Counted from the first letter of the stretch, positions 8,940-18,688 are shown. The stretch is DNA of 45,655 nucleotides from an uncultured Bacteroidales bacterium (GCA_944320415.1 CALUHJ010000024.1:1-45655), one strand, 5' to 3'. Made by a program: numbers and translations. Notes: generated by a model not told the origin, from the letters alone.

Positions 8940-10127
8940 TTACCTTATCTTCTCCAATGCCTGAGACAAATCTCCTATTATATCCTCAACATTCTCTATT
9001 CCTACCGAGAAACGAACCAGTCCGTCCGTTATGCCTGCCTTTTCCCTTGCTTCCTGCGGCACCTTGGAGTGTGTCATTGACGCAGGATGTTGTATCAATG
9101 TTTCAACACCTCCCAGACTTACGGCCAATATGCACATCTTTACATTGTCCATCAAGGTTCTTCCTGCCTCAAGACCGCCTTTCAATGAAAAGCTTATCAT
9201 CGTACCAGGTCCTTTCATCTGTTTTTGCGCCAAATCATATTGAGGATGCGTTTTCAATCCAGGATACTTGACCCATTCAACCTTCGGATGTGAGGCCAGA
9301 AACTCCGCAACCTTGCGTGCATTGTCCTGTGCCCTGTCTATGCGTATGCCCAATGTCTTCAATCCTCTTATCACAAGATAAGCCTGATGAGGATCCATAT
9401 TGCCTCCGAAATTTATCATGGCATTGCGCAATTTGGAATATACATCCTCCTTCCCGGCTATAACTATTCCGCCAACAATGTCCGCATGTCCGTTTATGAA
9501 CTTGGTTATGGAATGCAAAACAACATCAGCCCCGAAATCAATAGGATTGGAAAGATAAGGGGAACAGAAAGTATTGTCCACAACAAGCAAGGCACCGACC
9601 GAATGAGCAAGCTCCGCACACGCTCTTATATCGCTTATCTCCATTGTCGGATTGGCCGGAGTTTCTATATAGACCATTCTGGTCTTAGGAGTAACGGCAG
9701 CCTTCACCTGTTCAATGTCTGCCGTATTGACAAAGGTGGAATCAACCCCGAATCTGGCCATATGCTGCTCAAGAAGCACCCTTGAAGCACCATATACCGC
9801 AGAAGAGGAAACCACATGGTCTCCCGCATTCAACAGACCCAAATAAACCGTACTGACCGCCGCCATTCCGGAAGCAAGGGCAACCGAATCGCATCCATGC
9901 TCCAACAAAGCCACCTGTCTTTCCAACGCCCTGATAGTAGGATTGCCTATACGGGTGTACATATAACCCTGCTTTATACCGGCAAAACAATCAGCCCCGT
10001 CCTGGGCGGATGCAAAACCGAAGGTTGAAGTCTGATATATGGGCACTGTTGCAGCACCGTAACTGTCATGATGTCCGCTGTAATGTATCAACTGCGAATT
10101 AAAACCATATTTTTCAGGATTTTCCAT
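8940..10127 (-). CDS. PLP-dependent Cys/Met-metabolism enzyme, methionine gamma-lyase-like
   Basis: This is a fold-type I PLP enzyme of the trans-sulfuration family (395 residues from the ATG at 10127; a longer TTG-type start in the same frame is less likely because the promoter lies within that extension). Visible features are YMYTRIGNPT (phosphate-binding Tyr/Arg), SGMAA, VVDNTF and the PLP lysine in SITKFINGH (Lys209). The INGHAD segment and overall pattern resemble methionine gamma-lyase, which splits Met to methanethiol, ammonia and 2-oxobutyrate. However, the MGL-typical Cys of the YGC motif is Ala114 here (YGAS). Cystathionine gamma-lyase or another family activity is therefore possible. 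It is first in the operon with patatin, lolD and rlmB. Confidence 0.85.
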   Translation of the reverse strand: MENPEKYGFNSQLIHYSGHHDSYGAATVPIYQTSTFGFASAQDGADCFAGIKQGYMYTRIGNPTIRALERQVALLEHGCDSVALASGMAAVSTVYLGLLNAGDHVVSSSAVYGASRVLLEQHMARFGVDSTFVNTADIEQVKAAVTPKTRMVYIETPANPTMEISDIRACAELAHSVGALLVVDNTFCSPYLSNPIDFGADVVLHSITKFINGHADIVGGIVIAGKEDVYSKLRNAMINFGGNMDPHQAYLVIRGLKTLGIRIDRAQDNARKVAEFLASHPKVEWVKYPGLKTHPQYDLAQKQMKGPGTMISFSLKGGLEAGRTLMDNVKMCILAVSLGGVETLIQHPASMTHSKVPQEAREKAGITDGLVRFSVGIENVEDIIGDLSQALEKIR

Positions 10128-10153
10128 ATCTGTCTTTATTTTATTGCAATACA

Positions 10154-10183
10154 CAAAGATACTACAAAATAGCAAACATACAA
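10154..10183 (-). promoter_or_regulatory. Bacteroidota-type promoter for the MGL-like/patatin/lolD/rlmB operon
   Basis: Minus strand: TTG at 10181-10183 and TATCTTTG at 10154-10161 are separated by 19 bases, 27 bases upstream of the ATG at 10127. This position supports the shorter start for the MGL-like gene. Confidence 0.7.
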
Positions 10184-10272
10184 GGCTTGCATGCCAAAAA
10201 AAACTTTACTCGGCCGGAATGTCCTTTCCCGGCACTGGAAAAGAACAACGAAAGAGGGCTGTCAGACAGGGG

Positions 10273-10347
10273 ACAATTCTTTTCAGAAAACAAAAAAATG
10301 TCTTCAGAAAAGAAAAAAACGGATTCAGAAGACATTTTTACAGAATC
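10273..10347. repeat. dispersed palindromic repeat, copy A (degenerate)
   Basis: The core 10299-10347 matches copy B: an arm TTCAGAAAAGAAAAAAA (10302-10318), the middle CGGATTCAGAAGACA and a decayed right arm TTTTTACAGAATC. TGTCTTC and GAAGACA pair across it. A further A-rich half-unit precedes it (10273-10298). It lies in the 396-base gap between the divergent MGL-like gene and mutB. The rest of that gap holds the two promoters and no supported gene. Confidence 0.7.
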
Positions 10348-10411
10348 AAATTCCACGAAAACGAAACGGCCTTCCGATTCCGGAGAGCGTGACATATGGC
10401 GGAGGGTTCAA

Positions 10412-10458
10412 TTTATTGGCGTTTTTATTGGCGGGTTCAAAATAAAAAAGTAATTTTG
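10412..10458 (+). promoter_or_regulatory. mutB promoter with a 12-base-spaced direct repeat
   Basis: TTG (10428-10430) and TAATTTTG (10451-10458) are 20 bases apart, a good match to the Bacteroidota promoter. The predicted start gives a leader of about 60 bases. The 10-mer TTTATTGGCG is repeated at 10412 and 10424, the second copy covering the -33 element; it may be an operator. No B12 riboswitch is seen here although the enzyme needs B12. Confidence 0.65.
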
Positions 10459-10523
10459 CAGGTTGAAACGTAGTCATTTAGACAGTTTTAAATGGAAAAT
10501 AAATTATAAATACTTCTGATATA

Positions 10524-12674
10524 ATGAGACCGAATTTCACAAACATCGACTTCAAGTCCTTTGCCACGCCTAAGGACTTTGGAGAATGGGAAAAGGAAGC
10601 AGGCAACGAGAAATCATGGCTTACTCCCGAACAAATACCGGTAAAGCCCGTATATGGAAAGGCCGACTTGGAAGGAATGGAACATCTTAACTATGCTGCG
10701 GGCATAGCTCCTAATCTTCGCGGACCTTATTCCACAATGTACGTGATGAGACCGTGGACCATACGTCAGTATGCAGGTTTTTCTACCGCTGAAGAGTCAA
10801 ATGCGTTTTACCGCAGGAACATAGCTGCAGGACAGAAGGGTCTTTCCGTAGCCTTTGACCTTGCAACGCATAGAGGATACGACTCCGACCATGAAAGGGT
10901 TGTGGGCGATGTCGGCAAGGCCGGTGTTGCGGTAGATTCCATATTGGACATGGAGATACTGTTTGACCAGATACCTTTGGACAAGATGTCGGTTTCCATG
11001 ACCATGAACGGAGCCGTTCTTCCCATACTTTCGTTCTACATCATAGCCGCCGAGGAACAGGGCGTATCAATGGACAAGCTTTCGGGTACCATACAGAACG
11101 ACATATTGAAGGAATTCATGGTGAGAAACACTTACATATATCCTCCTAAGCCTTCAATGAAGATAATCGCCGATATATTCGAGTTCACCTCGAAGAACAT
11201 GCCTAAGTTCAACTCCATATCCATTTCAGGTTACCACATGCAGGAGGCCGGCGCAACATGCGACATAGAGATGGCCTACACATTGGCAGACGGATTGGAA
11301 TACATACGTGCAGGTATAAATGCAGGAATGACCGTTGACCAGTTCGCACCGCGTTTGTCGTTCTTCTGGGCGATAGGCATGAACCACTTCATGGAGATTG
11401 CTAAAATGAGGGCTGCCAGAATGTTGTGGGCAAAACTGGTAAAACAGTTCAACCCTAAGAATCCTAAATCATTGGCATTGCGTACCCACAGTCAGACTTC
11501 CGGCTGGTCGCTTACCGAACAGGATCCGTTCAACAACGTGGGCAGAACATGTATAGAGGCATTGGGAGCAGCTTTGGGACACACTCAGTCGCTTCATACC
11601 AACGCCTTGGACGAGGCCATTGCGTTGCCTACGGACTTTTCGGCTCGTATCGCGCGTAACACGCAGATATACTTGCAGGAAGAAACCAACATCTGCCGCA
11701 ACGTGGATCCATGGGCAGGAAGCTATTACGTTGAAAGTCTTACTCACGAGATAGCACACAGAGCATGGGGACACATACAGGAGGTTGAGAAATTGGGAGG
11801 TATGGCAGCTGCAATAGAGAGCGGCGTTCCTAAGATGAGAATAGAGGAAGCCTCTGCCAGAAAACAGGCAAGAATAGACTCGGGCAAGGATACGATATTG
11901 GGAGTAAACAAATACCGTCTTGATTCCGAAGACACGATAGAGACACTCGAAATAGACAACACTGCCGTACGTGAAGCACAGATAAAGCGTTTGGCCAAGT
12001 TGAGAGCGGAAAGAAACGAAGCAGACGTACAGTCCGCTTTGGAGGCCTTGTCAAACGTTGCGGCAACCGGAAAGGGCAACCTTTTGGAATACTCCATAGA
12101 CTGTGCAAGAAAGAGAGCCTCATTGGGTGAGATTTCCTATGCACTTGAGAAACATTTCGGACGTTACAAAGCAAAAATAAATCTTATTTCAGGCGTGTAC
12201 AGTGCAGATACGAAAGATAATGCAAGTTTCAAGAAGGCTCAGACCTTGTGTGACGAGTTTGCTAAGATAGAGGGAAGAAGACCTCGTATAATGATAGCCA
12301 AGATGGGTCAGGACGGCCACGACCGCGGTGCAAAGGTGGTTGCCACGGGTTATGCCGACCTCGGATTCGACGTGGACATGGGACCGTTGTTCCAGACACC
12401 TGCCGAGAGTGCAAAACAAGCCGTTGAAAACGATGTCCACATCCTAGGAGTATCTTCCCTGGCTGCAGGACACAAGACATTGGTGCCTCAGGTGATTGAG
12501 GAATTGAAGAAACTCGGACGCGAAGACATAATGGTGGTTGTCGGCGGTGTAATCCCTCCACAGGATTACGACTTCCTTTACAAGGCAGGAGCAGCTGCAA
12601 TATTCGGACCGGGTTCCATAATTTCCGAAAGCGCCATAACCATGTTGGAACTTCTGTTGGCTTCGAGAAAGTAA
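10524..12674 (+). CDS. mutB: methylmalonyl-CoA mutase, large (catalytic) subunit
   Basis: This adenosylcobalamin-dependent enzyme interconverts succinyl-CoA and (R)-methylmalonyl-CoA, a step to propionate. The 716 residues are full length: substrate-binding TIM barrel with [18 protein letters not shown] (about 70-90) and [19 protein letters not shown] (about 322-340), then a C-terminal B12-binding domain with the cobalt-ligand motif DGHDRG (about 597-602) and the GVSSLAAGH and GGVIPP loops. The gene has its own promoter and terminator. In many Bacteroidota mutA (small subunit) directly precedes mutB, but here the upstream gene is a divergent MGL-like enzyme and no mutA or epimerase is nearby. 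It may pair with an unlinked mutA or act as a homodimer. Confidence 0.96.
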   Translation: MRPNFTNIDFKSFATPKDFGEWEKEAGNEKSWLTPEQIPVKPVYGKADLEGMEHLNYAAGIAPNLRGPYSTMYVMRPWTIRQYAGFSTAEESNAFYRRNIAAGQKGLSVAFDLATHRGYDSDHERVVGDVGKAGVAVDSILDMEILFDQIPLDKMSVSMTMNGAVLPILSFYIIAAEEQGVSMDKLSGTIQNDILKEFMVRNTYIYPPKPSMKIIADIFEFTSKNMPKFNSISISGYHMQEAGATCDIEMAYTLADGLEYIRAGINAGMTVDQFAPRLSFFWAIGMNHFMEIAKMRAARMLWAKLVKQFNPKNPKSLALRTHSQTSGWSLTEQDPFNNVGRTCIEALGAALGHTQSLHTNALDEAIALPTDFSARIARNTQIYLQEETNICRNVDPWAGSYYVESLTHEIAHRAWGHIQEVEKLGGMAAAIESGVPKMRIEEASARKQARIDSGKDTILGVNKYRLDSEDTIETLEIDNTAVREAQIKRLAKLRAERNEADVQSALEALSNVAATGKGNLLEYSIDCARKRASLGEISYALEKHFGRYKAKINLISGVYSADTKDNASFKKAQTLCDEFAKIEGRRPRIMIAKMGQDGHDRGAKVVATGYADLGFDVDMGPLFQTPAESAKQAVENDVHILGVSSLAAGHKTLVPQVIEELKKLGREDIMVVVGGVIPPQDYDFLYKAGAAAIFGPGSIISESAITMLELLLASRK

Positions 12675-12703
12675 TTTATTTTTTTCAATAAGTTTGATTG
12701 TTC

Positions 12704-12729
12704 AAGGAGGGCATATGCCCTCCTTTTTA
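12704..12729 (+). terminator. Rho-independent terminator after mutB
   Basis: AAGGAGGGCATATGCCCTCCTT is a perfect 22-base palindrome (12704-12725) followed by further T. It ends mutB and isolates it from the beta-lactamase gene that starts 13 bases later. Confidence 0.85.
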
Positions 12730-12741
12730 ATATGATTGTTT

Positions 12742-13536
12742 ATGAAAATAAAGACGATAACGATAATTGCCTCAATACTGTTTTTCTCTTGCAGCGGGGG
12801 AAACAAGCTGAAAGAGAACATGTCAGTTCAAATAAAGGGTGAGAAAGACTCCATGGTGATAATAAACAACAATACATCTGAAGAGATGATTGTCAACGAA
12901 GAATATGCGAACAAGGCATCTTCACCACAATCGACATTCAAGATATGGAATACTCTTATAGGCATTGAATGCGGAGAAATAGTCTCATCAACGGATTTGT
13001 TCTACAAATGGGACAGCGTTGAACGATACAGACCCGAATGGAACAGGAATATGAATTTGAATGAGGCTTTCAAGACGTCATGCGTTCCTGCCTATCAGAA
13101 TCTGGCAAGACACATCGGGAAAGACAATATGAACATGTGGCTGAACAGAATAAACTACGGAAACAATGACACAAGCATGGGAATCGACGTATTTTGGCTT
13201 GAAGATGAGAACGGTCGCTCCATAATGATTTCTCCTTTGGAACAGGCACGGCTTATGGAGAAACTGGTCAATAAAAAACTGCCTTTCGGAGAAAAATCCA
13301 TGAAAATACTGAAAGAAGTAATGCTGAGCAAGCAGGGAAAAGCATCGGCAATATATGGAAAGACTGGAACAGGCAGAGACAATACCATGGGATGGTATGT
13401 AGGTTATATAGAGGGTAACGACTTTTCCTATTCGTTTGCATGCAGGATTTATGGAGAGAACATATCAGGCAAGGATGCACAAGCAAAAGTGGAAGCAGTC
13501 TTTTCATCTGCCGGACTTTTTCAACCATTACGATAG
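12742..13536 (+). CDS. class D (OXA-type) beta-lactamase, predicted lipoprotein
   Basis: The 264-residue protein has a lipoprotein signal (MKIKTITIIASILFFSC, acylated Cys17). All class D motifs are present: STFK (64-67, nucleophile Ser64 and the Lys that is carboxylated in OXA enzymes), SCV (113-115, the SxV motif), YGN (139-141), the FW of FWLE (Trp152, carbamate contact) and KTGT (207-210). It would hydrolyse beta-lactams in the periplasm, membrane anchored. The ATG at 12742 is preferred to an in-frame TTG at 12736. The gene stands alone between two terminators, with no mobile genes or regulator beside it and composition like its neighbours, so it looks resident. A non-hydrolytic penicillin-binding role cannot be excluded. 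Confidence 0.88.
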   Translation: MKIKTITIIASILFFSCSGGNKLKENMSVQIKGEKDSMVIINNNTSEEMIVNEEYANKASSPQSTFKIWNTLIGIECGEIVSSTDLFYKWDSVERYRPEWNRNMNLNEAFKTSCVPAYQNLARHIGKDNMNMWLNRINYGNNDTSMGIDVFWLEDENGRSIMISPLEQARLMEKLVNKKLPFGEKSMKILKEVMLSKQGKASAIYGKTGTGRDNTMGWYVGYIEGNDFSYSFACRIYGENISGKDAQAKVEAVFSSAGLFQPLR

Positions 13537-13580
13537 CCATTTAGCTTACGATTCCTAGAAATTAAAGTAAACTACAAGAA

Positions 13581-13607
13581 AAAAAGGAGAGCAATGCTCT
13601 CCTTTTT
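13581..13607. terminator. bidirectional terminator between beta-lactamase gene and tRNA-Arg
   Basis: GGAGAGC (13586-13592) and GCTCTCC (13596-13602) pair around a 3-base loop, with five A before and five T after. It can end both the plus-strand beta-lactamase transcript and the minus-strand infB-tRNA transcript. Confidence 0.85.
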
Positions 13608-13609
13608 CG

Positions 13610-13681
13610 TACCCTCAGTAGGACTCGAACCTACATTTAAAGTTTAGGAAACTTCCGTTCTATCCCTTGAACTATGAGGGC
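13610..13681 (-). tRNA. tRNA-Arg (anticodon CCU)
   Basis: The minus strand folds into a 72-base cloverleaf: acceptor GCCCTCA/TGAGGGT with one G-U pair, D stem GTTC/GAAC, anticodon stem GAAGT/ACTTT around loop TTCCTAA (anticodon CCT, reading AGG), T arm GTAGG-TTCGAGT-CCTAC and discriminator A. CCA is not encoded. It begins 30 bases after the infB stop with no terminator between them, so it is probably processed from the rimP-nusA-infB transcript. Confidence 0.95.
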
Positions 13682-13711
13682 ATCCCGTATATAACTGCTT
13701 AAACGTTCATT

Positions 13712-16585
13712 TTATTGTTTAAGTGTTCGTTTTATTGTTATTTCTTCATATCCCTCTATAATATCCCCGATTTTGATATCATTGAAATTCTCTATGTTCA
13801 AACCGCAGTCTTGACCCATAACGACTTCTTTAACATCATCCTTGAATCGTTTCAACGATGCCAGTTTTCCGGTATATACCACTATACCATCACGTATAAT
13901 ACGAACATTTGTATTCCTGCTAATCTTTCCGTCAAGACATACACAACCGGCAATTGTTCCTACCTTGGAAATCTTGAACGTTTCCTTCACTTCAAGATTG
14001 GCAACCACCTTTTCCTGTATTTCAGGTGAAAGCATACCCTCAATTGCATCCTTCAATTCATTGATTGCCGTATAGATTATGGAATACAATCTTATGTCTA
14101 TCTGTTCCTGTTCCGCCAATTTTCTTGCGCCTACAGAAGGTCTTACCTGGAAACCTATTATTATGGCATTGCTTGCTGTTGCCAACAATACATCAGATTC
14201 GGTTATCTGACCTACTGACTTGTGTATTACATTAACCTGAACCTCTGGCGTAGATAATTTCAACAACGAATCCGACAAAGCTTCCACAGAACCGTCAACA
14301 TCCGCCTTGACAATCAAATCCAACTGTTTGAAATCTCCTATTGCGATTCTTCTGCCTATCTCGTCCAAGGTAATGTGTTTTTGTGTTCTTAAACCTTGTT
14401 CTCTCTGCAATTGGGTACGACGTTGTGCAAGATCTTTGGCTTCTTTTTCTGTCGGCATTACATTGAATGTATCACCGGCCTGTGGAGCACCATTCAATCC
14501 CAAAAGAAGTACCGGCGTTGACGGTCCGGCCTCCTGCAATATCTTGTTTCTTTCATTATACATGGCCTTAACCCTGCCGAATGTAGAACCCGCCAATACG
14601 ACATCACCCTGACGTATCGTTCCATCCTGTACCAGTATTTTTGCCACATATCCTCTTCCTTTGTCCAGCGAAGACTCTATCACGGTACCTAATGCCCTTT
14701 TCTTTGGATTGCCCTTCAAATCCAACATTTCCGCTTCCAACAGAACCTTTTCCAATAACAAATCTACATTCGTACCTTTTTTTGCTGATATTTCCTGAGA
14801 TTGTATCTTTCCGCCCCAATCCTCAACCAACAAATTCATATTGGCCAATTCAGTCTTTATCTTGTCAGGGTCTGCCCCTGGTTTGTCTATCTTATTCAAT
14901 GCGAAAACAATAGGAACACCTGCCGCCTGAGCATGATTTATAGCTTCTATCGTCTGTGGCATTATTCTGTCGTCACATGCTATCACAATTATGGCTATAT
15001 CAGTCATCTTGGCACCCCTTGCTCGCATGGCAGTAAAAGCCTCATGTCCCGGAGTATCCAGAAAAGTTATCTTCTTACCGCTTTCAGGCAGTCGAACCTC
15101 ATAAGCTCCTATATGCTGGGTTATTCCTCCCGCCTCTCCTGCTATGACATTGGTTTTACGGATATAGTCCAACAAAGAGGTCTTTCCATGATCCACATGT
15201 CCCATGACAGTGACTATCGGAGCACGCAACTCCAAATCCTCCGGCCTGTCCTCTTCCTGCTCATTGGATATGGCTTCTACAACATCTGCACTGACAAACT
15301 GTATGGAAAATCCGAACTCATCGGCTATGAGTTGTATAGCTTCCGCATCCAACCTCTGGTTTATAGATACGAACATACCCAAAGTCATGCACGAGGCTAT
15401 AATCTTGGTAACAGGAACATCCATCATTGTAGCCAACTCATTGGCCGTGACGAATTCCGTTACCTTCAGTTTTTTCTTTTCCTCCAATTCATGCTGACGC
15501 TCTTCCTGCATATGCATGGAAATGGTCTGACGCTTGTCCCTTCTGTGTTTCGAAGTCTTGCTCTTTCCCATAGGGGACAACTTGGCCAATGTCTCTTTTA
15601 TCTGTTTTTCTATCTCAACACTGTCAACCTCCTGTTTCTTAGGTTGTTCTTTTTTATTTTTGAAACGCTTCTTGTTTTCCTTACGTTCCTCGGACGAAAA
15701 CCTGTCCTTAGGTTGATTGGACGCTATATTGACCGGAGAAGGTTTTATACGGGCACGCTTTACTTTTCCCTGTTTCTCTCCTTCTCTCGATTTCTGTACA
15801 TTTTTCCTGTTCGTTTCAAATGAAGTCAAGTCAACCTTTTCTCCCGTTATGTTCGGCCCAGTAAGACGAACATGTTTTGTAGGTATGAATTCAGGCTCCT
15901 TCTTTTCTTCAACAACTTCAGGTTGGGGCTGCTGCAATTCATCAACAGTCTCTTTTTTTACTTCTTTTACTTCCGCACGTTTTTGCTCCTTATCCTTGAA
16001 CTGCTTTTGTTTTTCCCTTTCCTTGTTTTTTTCTTTCGCCTTGTTTACCTTATCCTTGTCCTTCTCTTCCTTGGTCTTTCTTTTTGGCCCCTTTGAAGAA
16101 AGATCCTCTATATTAACACGACCCAATATCCTTATTTCCTTGCCGTCAACTCCAGGTATCCTCTTGTCTTCATGTTCCACTATGGTCTTAGTCTCCTTCT
16201 TTTCCTCAACCTCCTCCGGCTTCGACTCAACCACTTTTTCCTCTTTATTTTCCTGAACAGTTGCAGTCCTTATCACCAAATCCTCCGCAAACGTACTCTC
16301 ATCCACTTTGTCTTCAACAGCGACAGATGCCGATGGCTCCACCTCAACAACATCATTGACAGGGACTTTTATCTTTGCAGTACTCTTGCTAGCCTCCTTT
16401 TTCTTCTTTTCGGAATGAAAAGCCTTAAGCAACATCTCATAGGACTCCGAGTCCACCTTCGCATTTGGACTGCTGTCTATCTTCTTCCCTTTCTTTGCCA
16501 AATAATCTACAATTGTATGTATCCCAACATTCAATTCTTTGGCAACCTTATTCAACCTTATAAACTTGTTGTTATCCGTCGGCAT
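13712..16585 (-). CDS. infB: translation initiation factor IF-2
   Basis: IF-2 is the GTPase that brings initiator fMet-tRNA to the 30S subunit and promotes 50S joining. The 957-residue protein has an N-terminal IF2_N helix-turn-helix-like segment (about 5-55), then a long Lys/Glu-rich linker (about 60-370) typical of IF-2 and responsible for its size. A second IF2_N segment is at about 380-430. The G domain carries [16 protein letters not shown] and NKID. C-terminal beta-barrel and fMet-tRNA-binding domains follow. It is third in rimP-nusA-infB, 51 bases after nusA. The long open frames opposite this gene are composition artefacts of the linker. Confidence 0.98.
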   Translation of the reverse strand: MPTDNNKFIRLNKVAKELNVGIHTIVDYLAKKGKKIDSSPNAKVDSESYEMLLKAFHSEKKKKEASKSTAKIKVPVNDVVEVEPSASVAVEDKVDESTFAEDLVIRTATVQENKEEKVVESKPEEVEEKKETKTIVEHEDKRIPGVDGKEIRILGRVNIEDLSSKGPKRKTKEEKDKDKVNKAKEKNKEREKQKQFKDKEQKRAEVKEVKKETVDELQQPQPEVVEEKKEPEFIPTKHVRLTGPNITGEKVDLTSFETNRKNVQKSREGEKQGKVKRARIKPSPVNIASNQPKDRFSSEERKENKKRFKNKKEQPKKQEVDSVEIEKQIKETLAKLSPMGKSKTSKHRRDKRQTISMHMQEERQHELEEKKKLKVTEFVTANELATMMDVPVTKIIASCMTLGMFVSINQRLDAEAIQLIADEFGFSIQFVSADVVEAISNEQEEDRPEDLELRAPIVTVMGHVDHGKTSLLDYIRKTNVIAGEAGGITQHIGAYEVRLPESGKKITFLDTPGHEAFTAMRARGAKMTDIAIIVIACDDRIMPQTIEAINHAQAAGVPIVFALNKIDKPGADPDKIKTELANMNLLVEDWGGKIQSQEISAKKGTNVDLLLEKVLLEAEMLDLKGNPKKRALGTVIESSLDKGRGYVAKILVQDGTIRQGDVVLAGSTFGRVKAMYNERNKILQEAGPSTPVLLLGLNGAPQAGDTFNVMPTEKEAKDLAQRRTQLQREQGLRTQKHITLDEIGRRIAIGDFKQLDLIVKADVDGSVEALSDSLLKLSTPEVQVNVIHKSVGQITESDVLLATASNAIIIGFQVRPSVGARKLAEQEQIDIRLYSIIYTAINELKDAIEGMLSPEIQEKVVANLEVKETFKISKVGTIAGCVCLDGKISRNTNVRIIRDGIVVYTGKLASLKRFKDDVKEVVMGQDCGLNIENFNDIKIGDIIEGYEEITIKRTLKQ

Positions 16586-16636
16586 ATTATATACTCTTTT
16601 TATATTTCCACTACGCAGTTTCCCATTAGGACTTAC

Positions 16637-17875
16637 TTAGTCTTCAAACTCAGCCTTTAGAGTTTCAAGTACCTGATTGATCGTTTCTTCCTCAAGATCC
16701 GTCCTGTCTTCCAACTCTTCCCTCGAAAGCCTTAAAACACTCTTGGCCGTATCACAGCCTATGGATTTCAACGTTTCTATAATCCATTCGTCTATTTCGT
16801 CCTTGAATTCGTCCAAATCCACATCCTCGTAATCTATGTCACTGTCTCTGTAAACCTCTATCTCGTAACCGGTCAACTTACCCGCAAGTTTAATATTGTA
16901 TCCGCCCTTGCCTATTGCCAAAGACACTTGATCCGGTGACATGAACACGTCCGCCTTCTTGTTCTTTTCGTCTATATTGACAGACAATACCTTGGCAGGA
17001 CTCAATGCCCTCATGATATACAGTTCCGTATTTGGAGTATAGTTTATGACATCTATATTCTCATTTTTCAATTCCCTGATTATGCTGTGTATCCTGCTGC
17101 CCTTGACACCTACACAAGAACCTACCGGATCTATCCTGTCATCATAGGATTCAACAGCCATCTTGGCCCTTTCACCAGGTTGGCGAACCACATTCCTTAT
17201 CGTAATCAAACCGTCATATATCTCAGGAACCTCCTGCTCAAACAACTTTTCCAAAAAGACAGGCGAAACTCTTGACAAGACTATGTTCGGAATGCCGTTA
17301 CGCATCTCTACTTTCAATACAACAGCCTTGACAGTATCCCCTTTCCTGAAAAAATCTCCCGGTATCTGTTCCGATTTCGGCAAAACAACTTCAACTCCCT
17401 CCTCGTCCAAAAGCAAAACTTCCTTTTTCCATGCCTGATAAACCTCACAGACAACTATCTCCCCTATCCTTTCCTTGTACTTTGCATAGATGCTCGCCCT
17501 CTCATATTCCTGAACCTTGCCAACAAGATTCTGACGTATGGCCAAAATATCCCTTCTTCCGAAATCCTTCAACTTTATCTCTTCAGACAAATCCTCACCA
17601 ACCTCAAAATCAGGCTCTATCTTTATCGCTTCGGAATATGCAACCTGTGTATTGGGATCTTCAACCTGGCCATCCTCTACAATTCTCCTGTTGCGCCAAA
17701 TCTCAAAATCCCCCTTGTCCACATTGACTATGACATCTATGTTCTCGTCCGAGCCGAATTTCTTCACCAAAACCCCTCTGAACACCTCTTCCACTATTTG
17801 CATCAAGGTTTCGGTCTCTATATTTTTGAACTCCTTAAATTCCGAAAACGTATCCACTAAATTCAAACTCTCCAT
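16637..17875 (-). CDS. nusA: transcription termination/antitermination factor NusA
   Basis: NusA binds RNA polymerase and modulates pausing, termination and rRNA antitermination. The start is taken at the ATG at 17875 (MESLNLVDTF); a TTG four codons earlier is unlikely. The 412-residue protein has the N-terminal polymerase-binding domain (about 1-125), an S1 domain (about 130-200) and two KH domains with GSCVGVKGSRIHSIIREL and LAIGKGGYNIKLAGKL. A short acidic C-terminal helix-hairpin-helix segment follows. It is 20 bases downstream of rimP in the conserved rimP-nusA-infB order. Confidence 0.97.
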   Translation of the reverse strand: MESLNLVDTFSEFKEFKNIETETLMQIVEEVFRGVLVKKFGSDENIDVIVNVDKGDFEIWRNRRIVEDGQVEDPNTQVAYSEAIKIEPDFEVGEDLSEEIKLKDFGRRDILAIRQNLVGKVQEYERASIYAKYKERIGEIVVCEVYQAWKKEVLLLDEEGVEVVLPKSEQIPGDFFRKGDTVKAVVLKVEMRNGIPNIVLSRVSPVFLEKLFEQEVPEIYDGLITIRNVVRQPGERAKMAVESYDDRIDPVGSCVGVKGSRIHSIIRELKNENIDVINYTPNTELYIMRALSPAKVLSVNIDEKNKKADVFMSPDQVSLAIGKGGYNIKLAGKLTGYEIEVYRDSDIDYEDVDLDEFKDEIDEWIIETLKSIGCDTAKSVLRLSREELEDRTDLEEETINQVLETLKAEFED

Positions 17876-17895
17876 AGCAAAGTACAATATTGCTG

Positions 17896-18345
17896 TTATT
17901 TAAATGAAATTACAATTCTACTCGTCTTAATGGCATCAAAGCCAAAAACACGCTTCACTTCCTCTTTCGTCCTGCCTTTTCCCACCTTGCAGACAACCGA
18001 AAAACCATCTTCATCAACCTCAGCCAACAGTCCTGAAAATTTCTCCCCCTCAATATTCTCCACTTCTATCTGTCTGCCTATATTCTTCAGATACTGACGC
18101 TTCAACTTCAACGGTTCCTCTATTCCGCACGAAGATACATTCAGTTCGAAATCCTCCTTCTCCCTGTCCAACTTATTTTCAATCGCCCTGCTCAAATCCA
18201 CACAGTCCTGTATGGTTACTCCCCTGTCTCCGTCTATGAAAATCCCTATTTCGTTATTCCTGCCGACCTTAACATCCACCAAAAACAAATCCCCGCCGGC
18301 CAGTTCCTTCTCTACTTCCTTCCTTACGAATTCCTTATCTATCAT
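17896..18345 (-). CDS. rimP: ribosome maturation factor RimP
   Basis: RimP assists 30S subunit maturation. The 149-residue product begins at the ATG at 18345 (MIDKEFVRKEVEKEL); the 65 codons of open frame upstream overlap the promoter and are not coding. The N-terminal RimP domain holds FLVDVKVGRNNEIGIFIDGD and the conserved VDLSRAIENKLD. ELNVSSCGIEEPLK matches the VSSPGxxxPL motif with Cys in place of Pro. The C-terminal SH3-like domain covers about 80-149. It is first in the rimP-nusA-infB-tRNA-Arg unit. Confidence 0.93.
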   Translation of the reverse strand: MIDKEFVRKEVEKELAGGDLFLVDVKVGRNNEIGIFIDGDRGVTIQDCVDLSRAIENKLDREKEDFELNVSSCGIEEPLKLKRQYLKNIGRQIEVENIEGEKFSGLLAEVDEDGFSVVCKVGKGRTKEEVKRVFGFDAIKTSRIVISFK

Positions 18346-18361
18346 AAAAACAATGAATATA

Positions 18362-18392
18362 CAAAAATAGGGAACATCGTCCCCTCTATCAA
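18362..18392 (-). promoter_or_regulatory. promoter for rimP-nusA-infB
   Basis: Minus strand: TTG (18390-18392) and TATTTTTG (18362-18369, matching TAnnTTTG) are separated by 20 bases, 17 bases upstream of the rimP ATG. The short leader supports the rimP start chosen here. Confidence 0.7.
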
Positions 18393-18630
18393 CTCCTGCT
18401 TCACAAGGTTTCACCCCAAAAAGCGTTGCAAAGTTACATAAAATCCTTGAACTGACAAACAATATGAAAAAAAAGAACGTTTTACAGCCTATGTACAACA
18501 TGTCGGAATACGCGATTACACAAGACTGTCCTGAAAACAAAACACGTTTTGAAAAGATTGCAAAAGCTTAATCGGTACGCCATTTCAAAAGCGTCTGAGT
18601 CCGTTTTTAATGGAATCCTATTCGGGGAAA

Positions 18631-18688
18631 TTGTTTTCAGAAAAGAAAAAAACGGATTCAGAAAACATTTTTTTCTTTTCTGAATCCG
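18631..18688. repeat. dispersed palindromic repeat, copy B
   Basis: Left arm 18631-18652, 15-base middle CGGATTCAGAAAACA (18653-18667) and right arm 18668-18688. The right arm is the exact reverse complement of the 21-base arm seen in copies C and D, and the middle is the exact reverse complement of copy C's middle. Copy B is therefore the same element as C in the opposite orientation. It lies in the 405-base gap between rimP and the nitroreductase gene, which otherwise holds only the rimP promoter. Confidence 0.85.

Noticed and set aside
8588..9271. 227-residue plus-strand frame
   Set aside because: It is antisense to the intact patatin and MGL-like genes and has low-complexity composition without motifs.
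10162..10453. Several 77-88 residue frames in the mgl-mutB gap
   Set aside because: They run through the A-rich palindromic repeat and both promoters; the Lys/Glu/Ser-rich sequence is a composition artefact.
14801..15823. 340-residue plus-strand frame opposite infB, and the 179-residue frame at 15717-16256
   Set aside because: They are antisense to the intact infB; the Lys/Glu-rich linker reads as Phe/Leu/Ser-rich sequence on the other strand.
18346..18540. 65-residue N-terminal extension of rimP
   Set aside because: It contains the -33 and -7 promoter elements and a hydrophobic segment not found in RimP.
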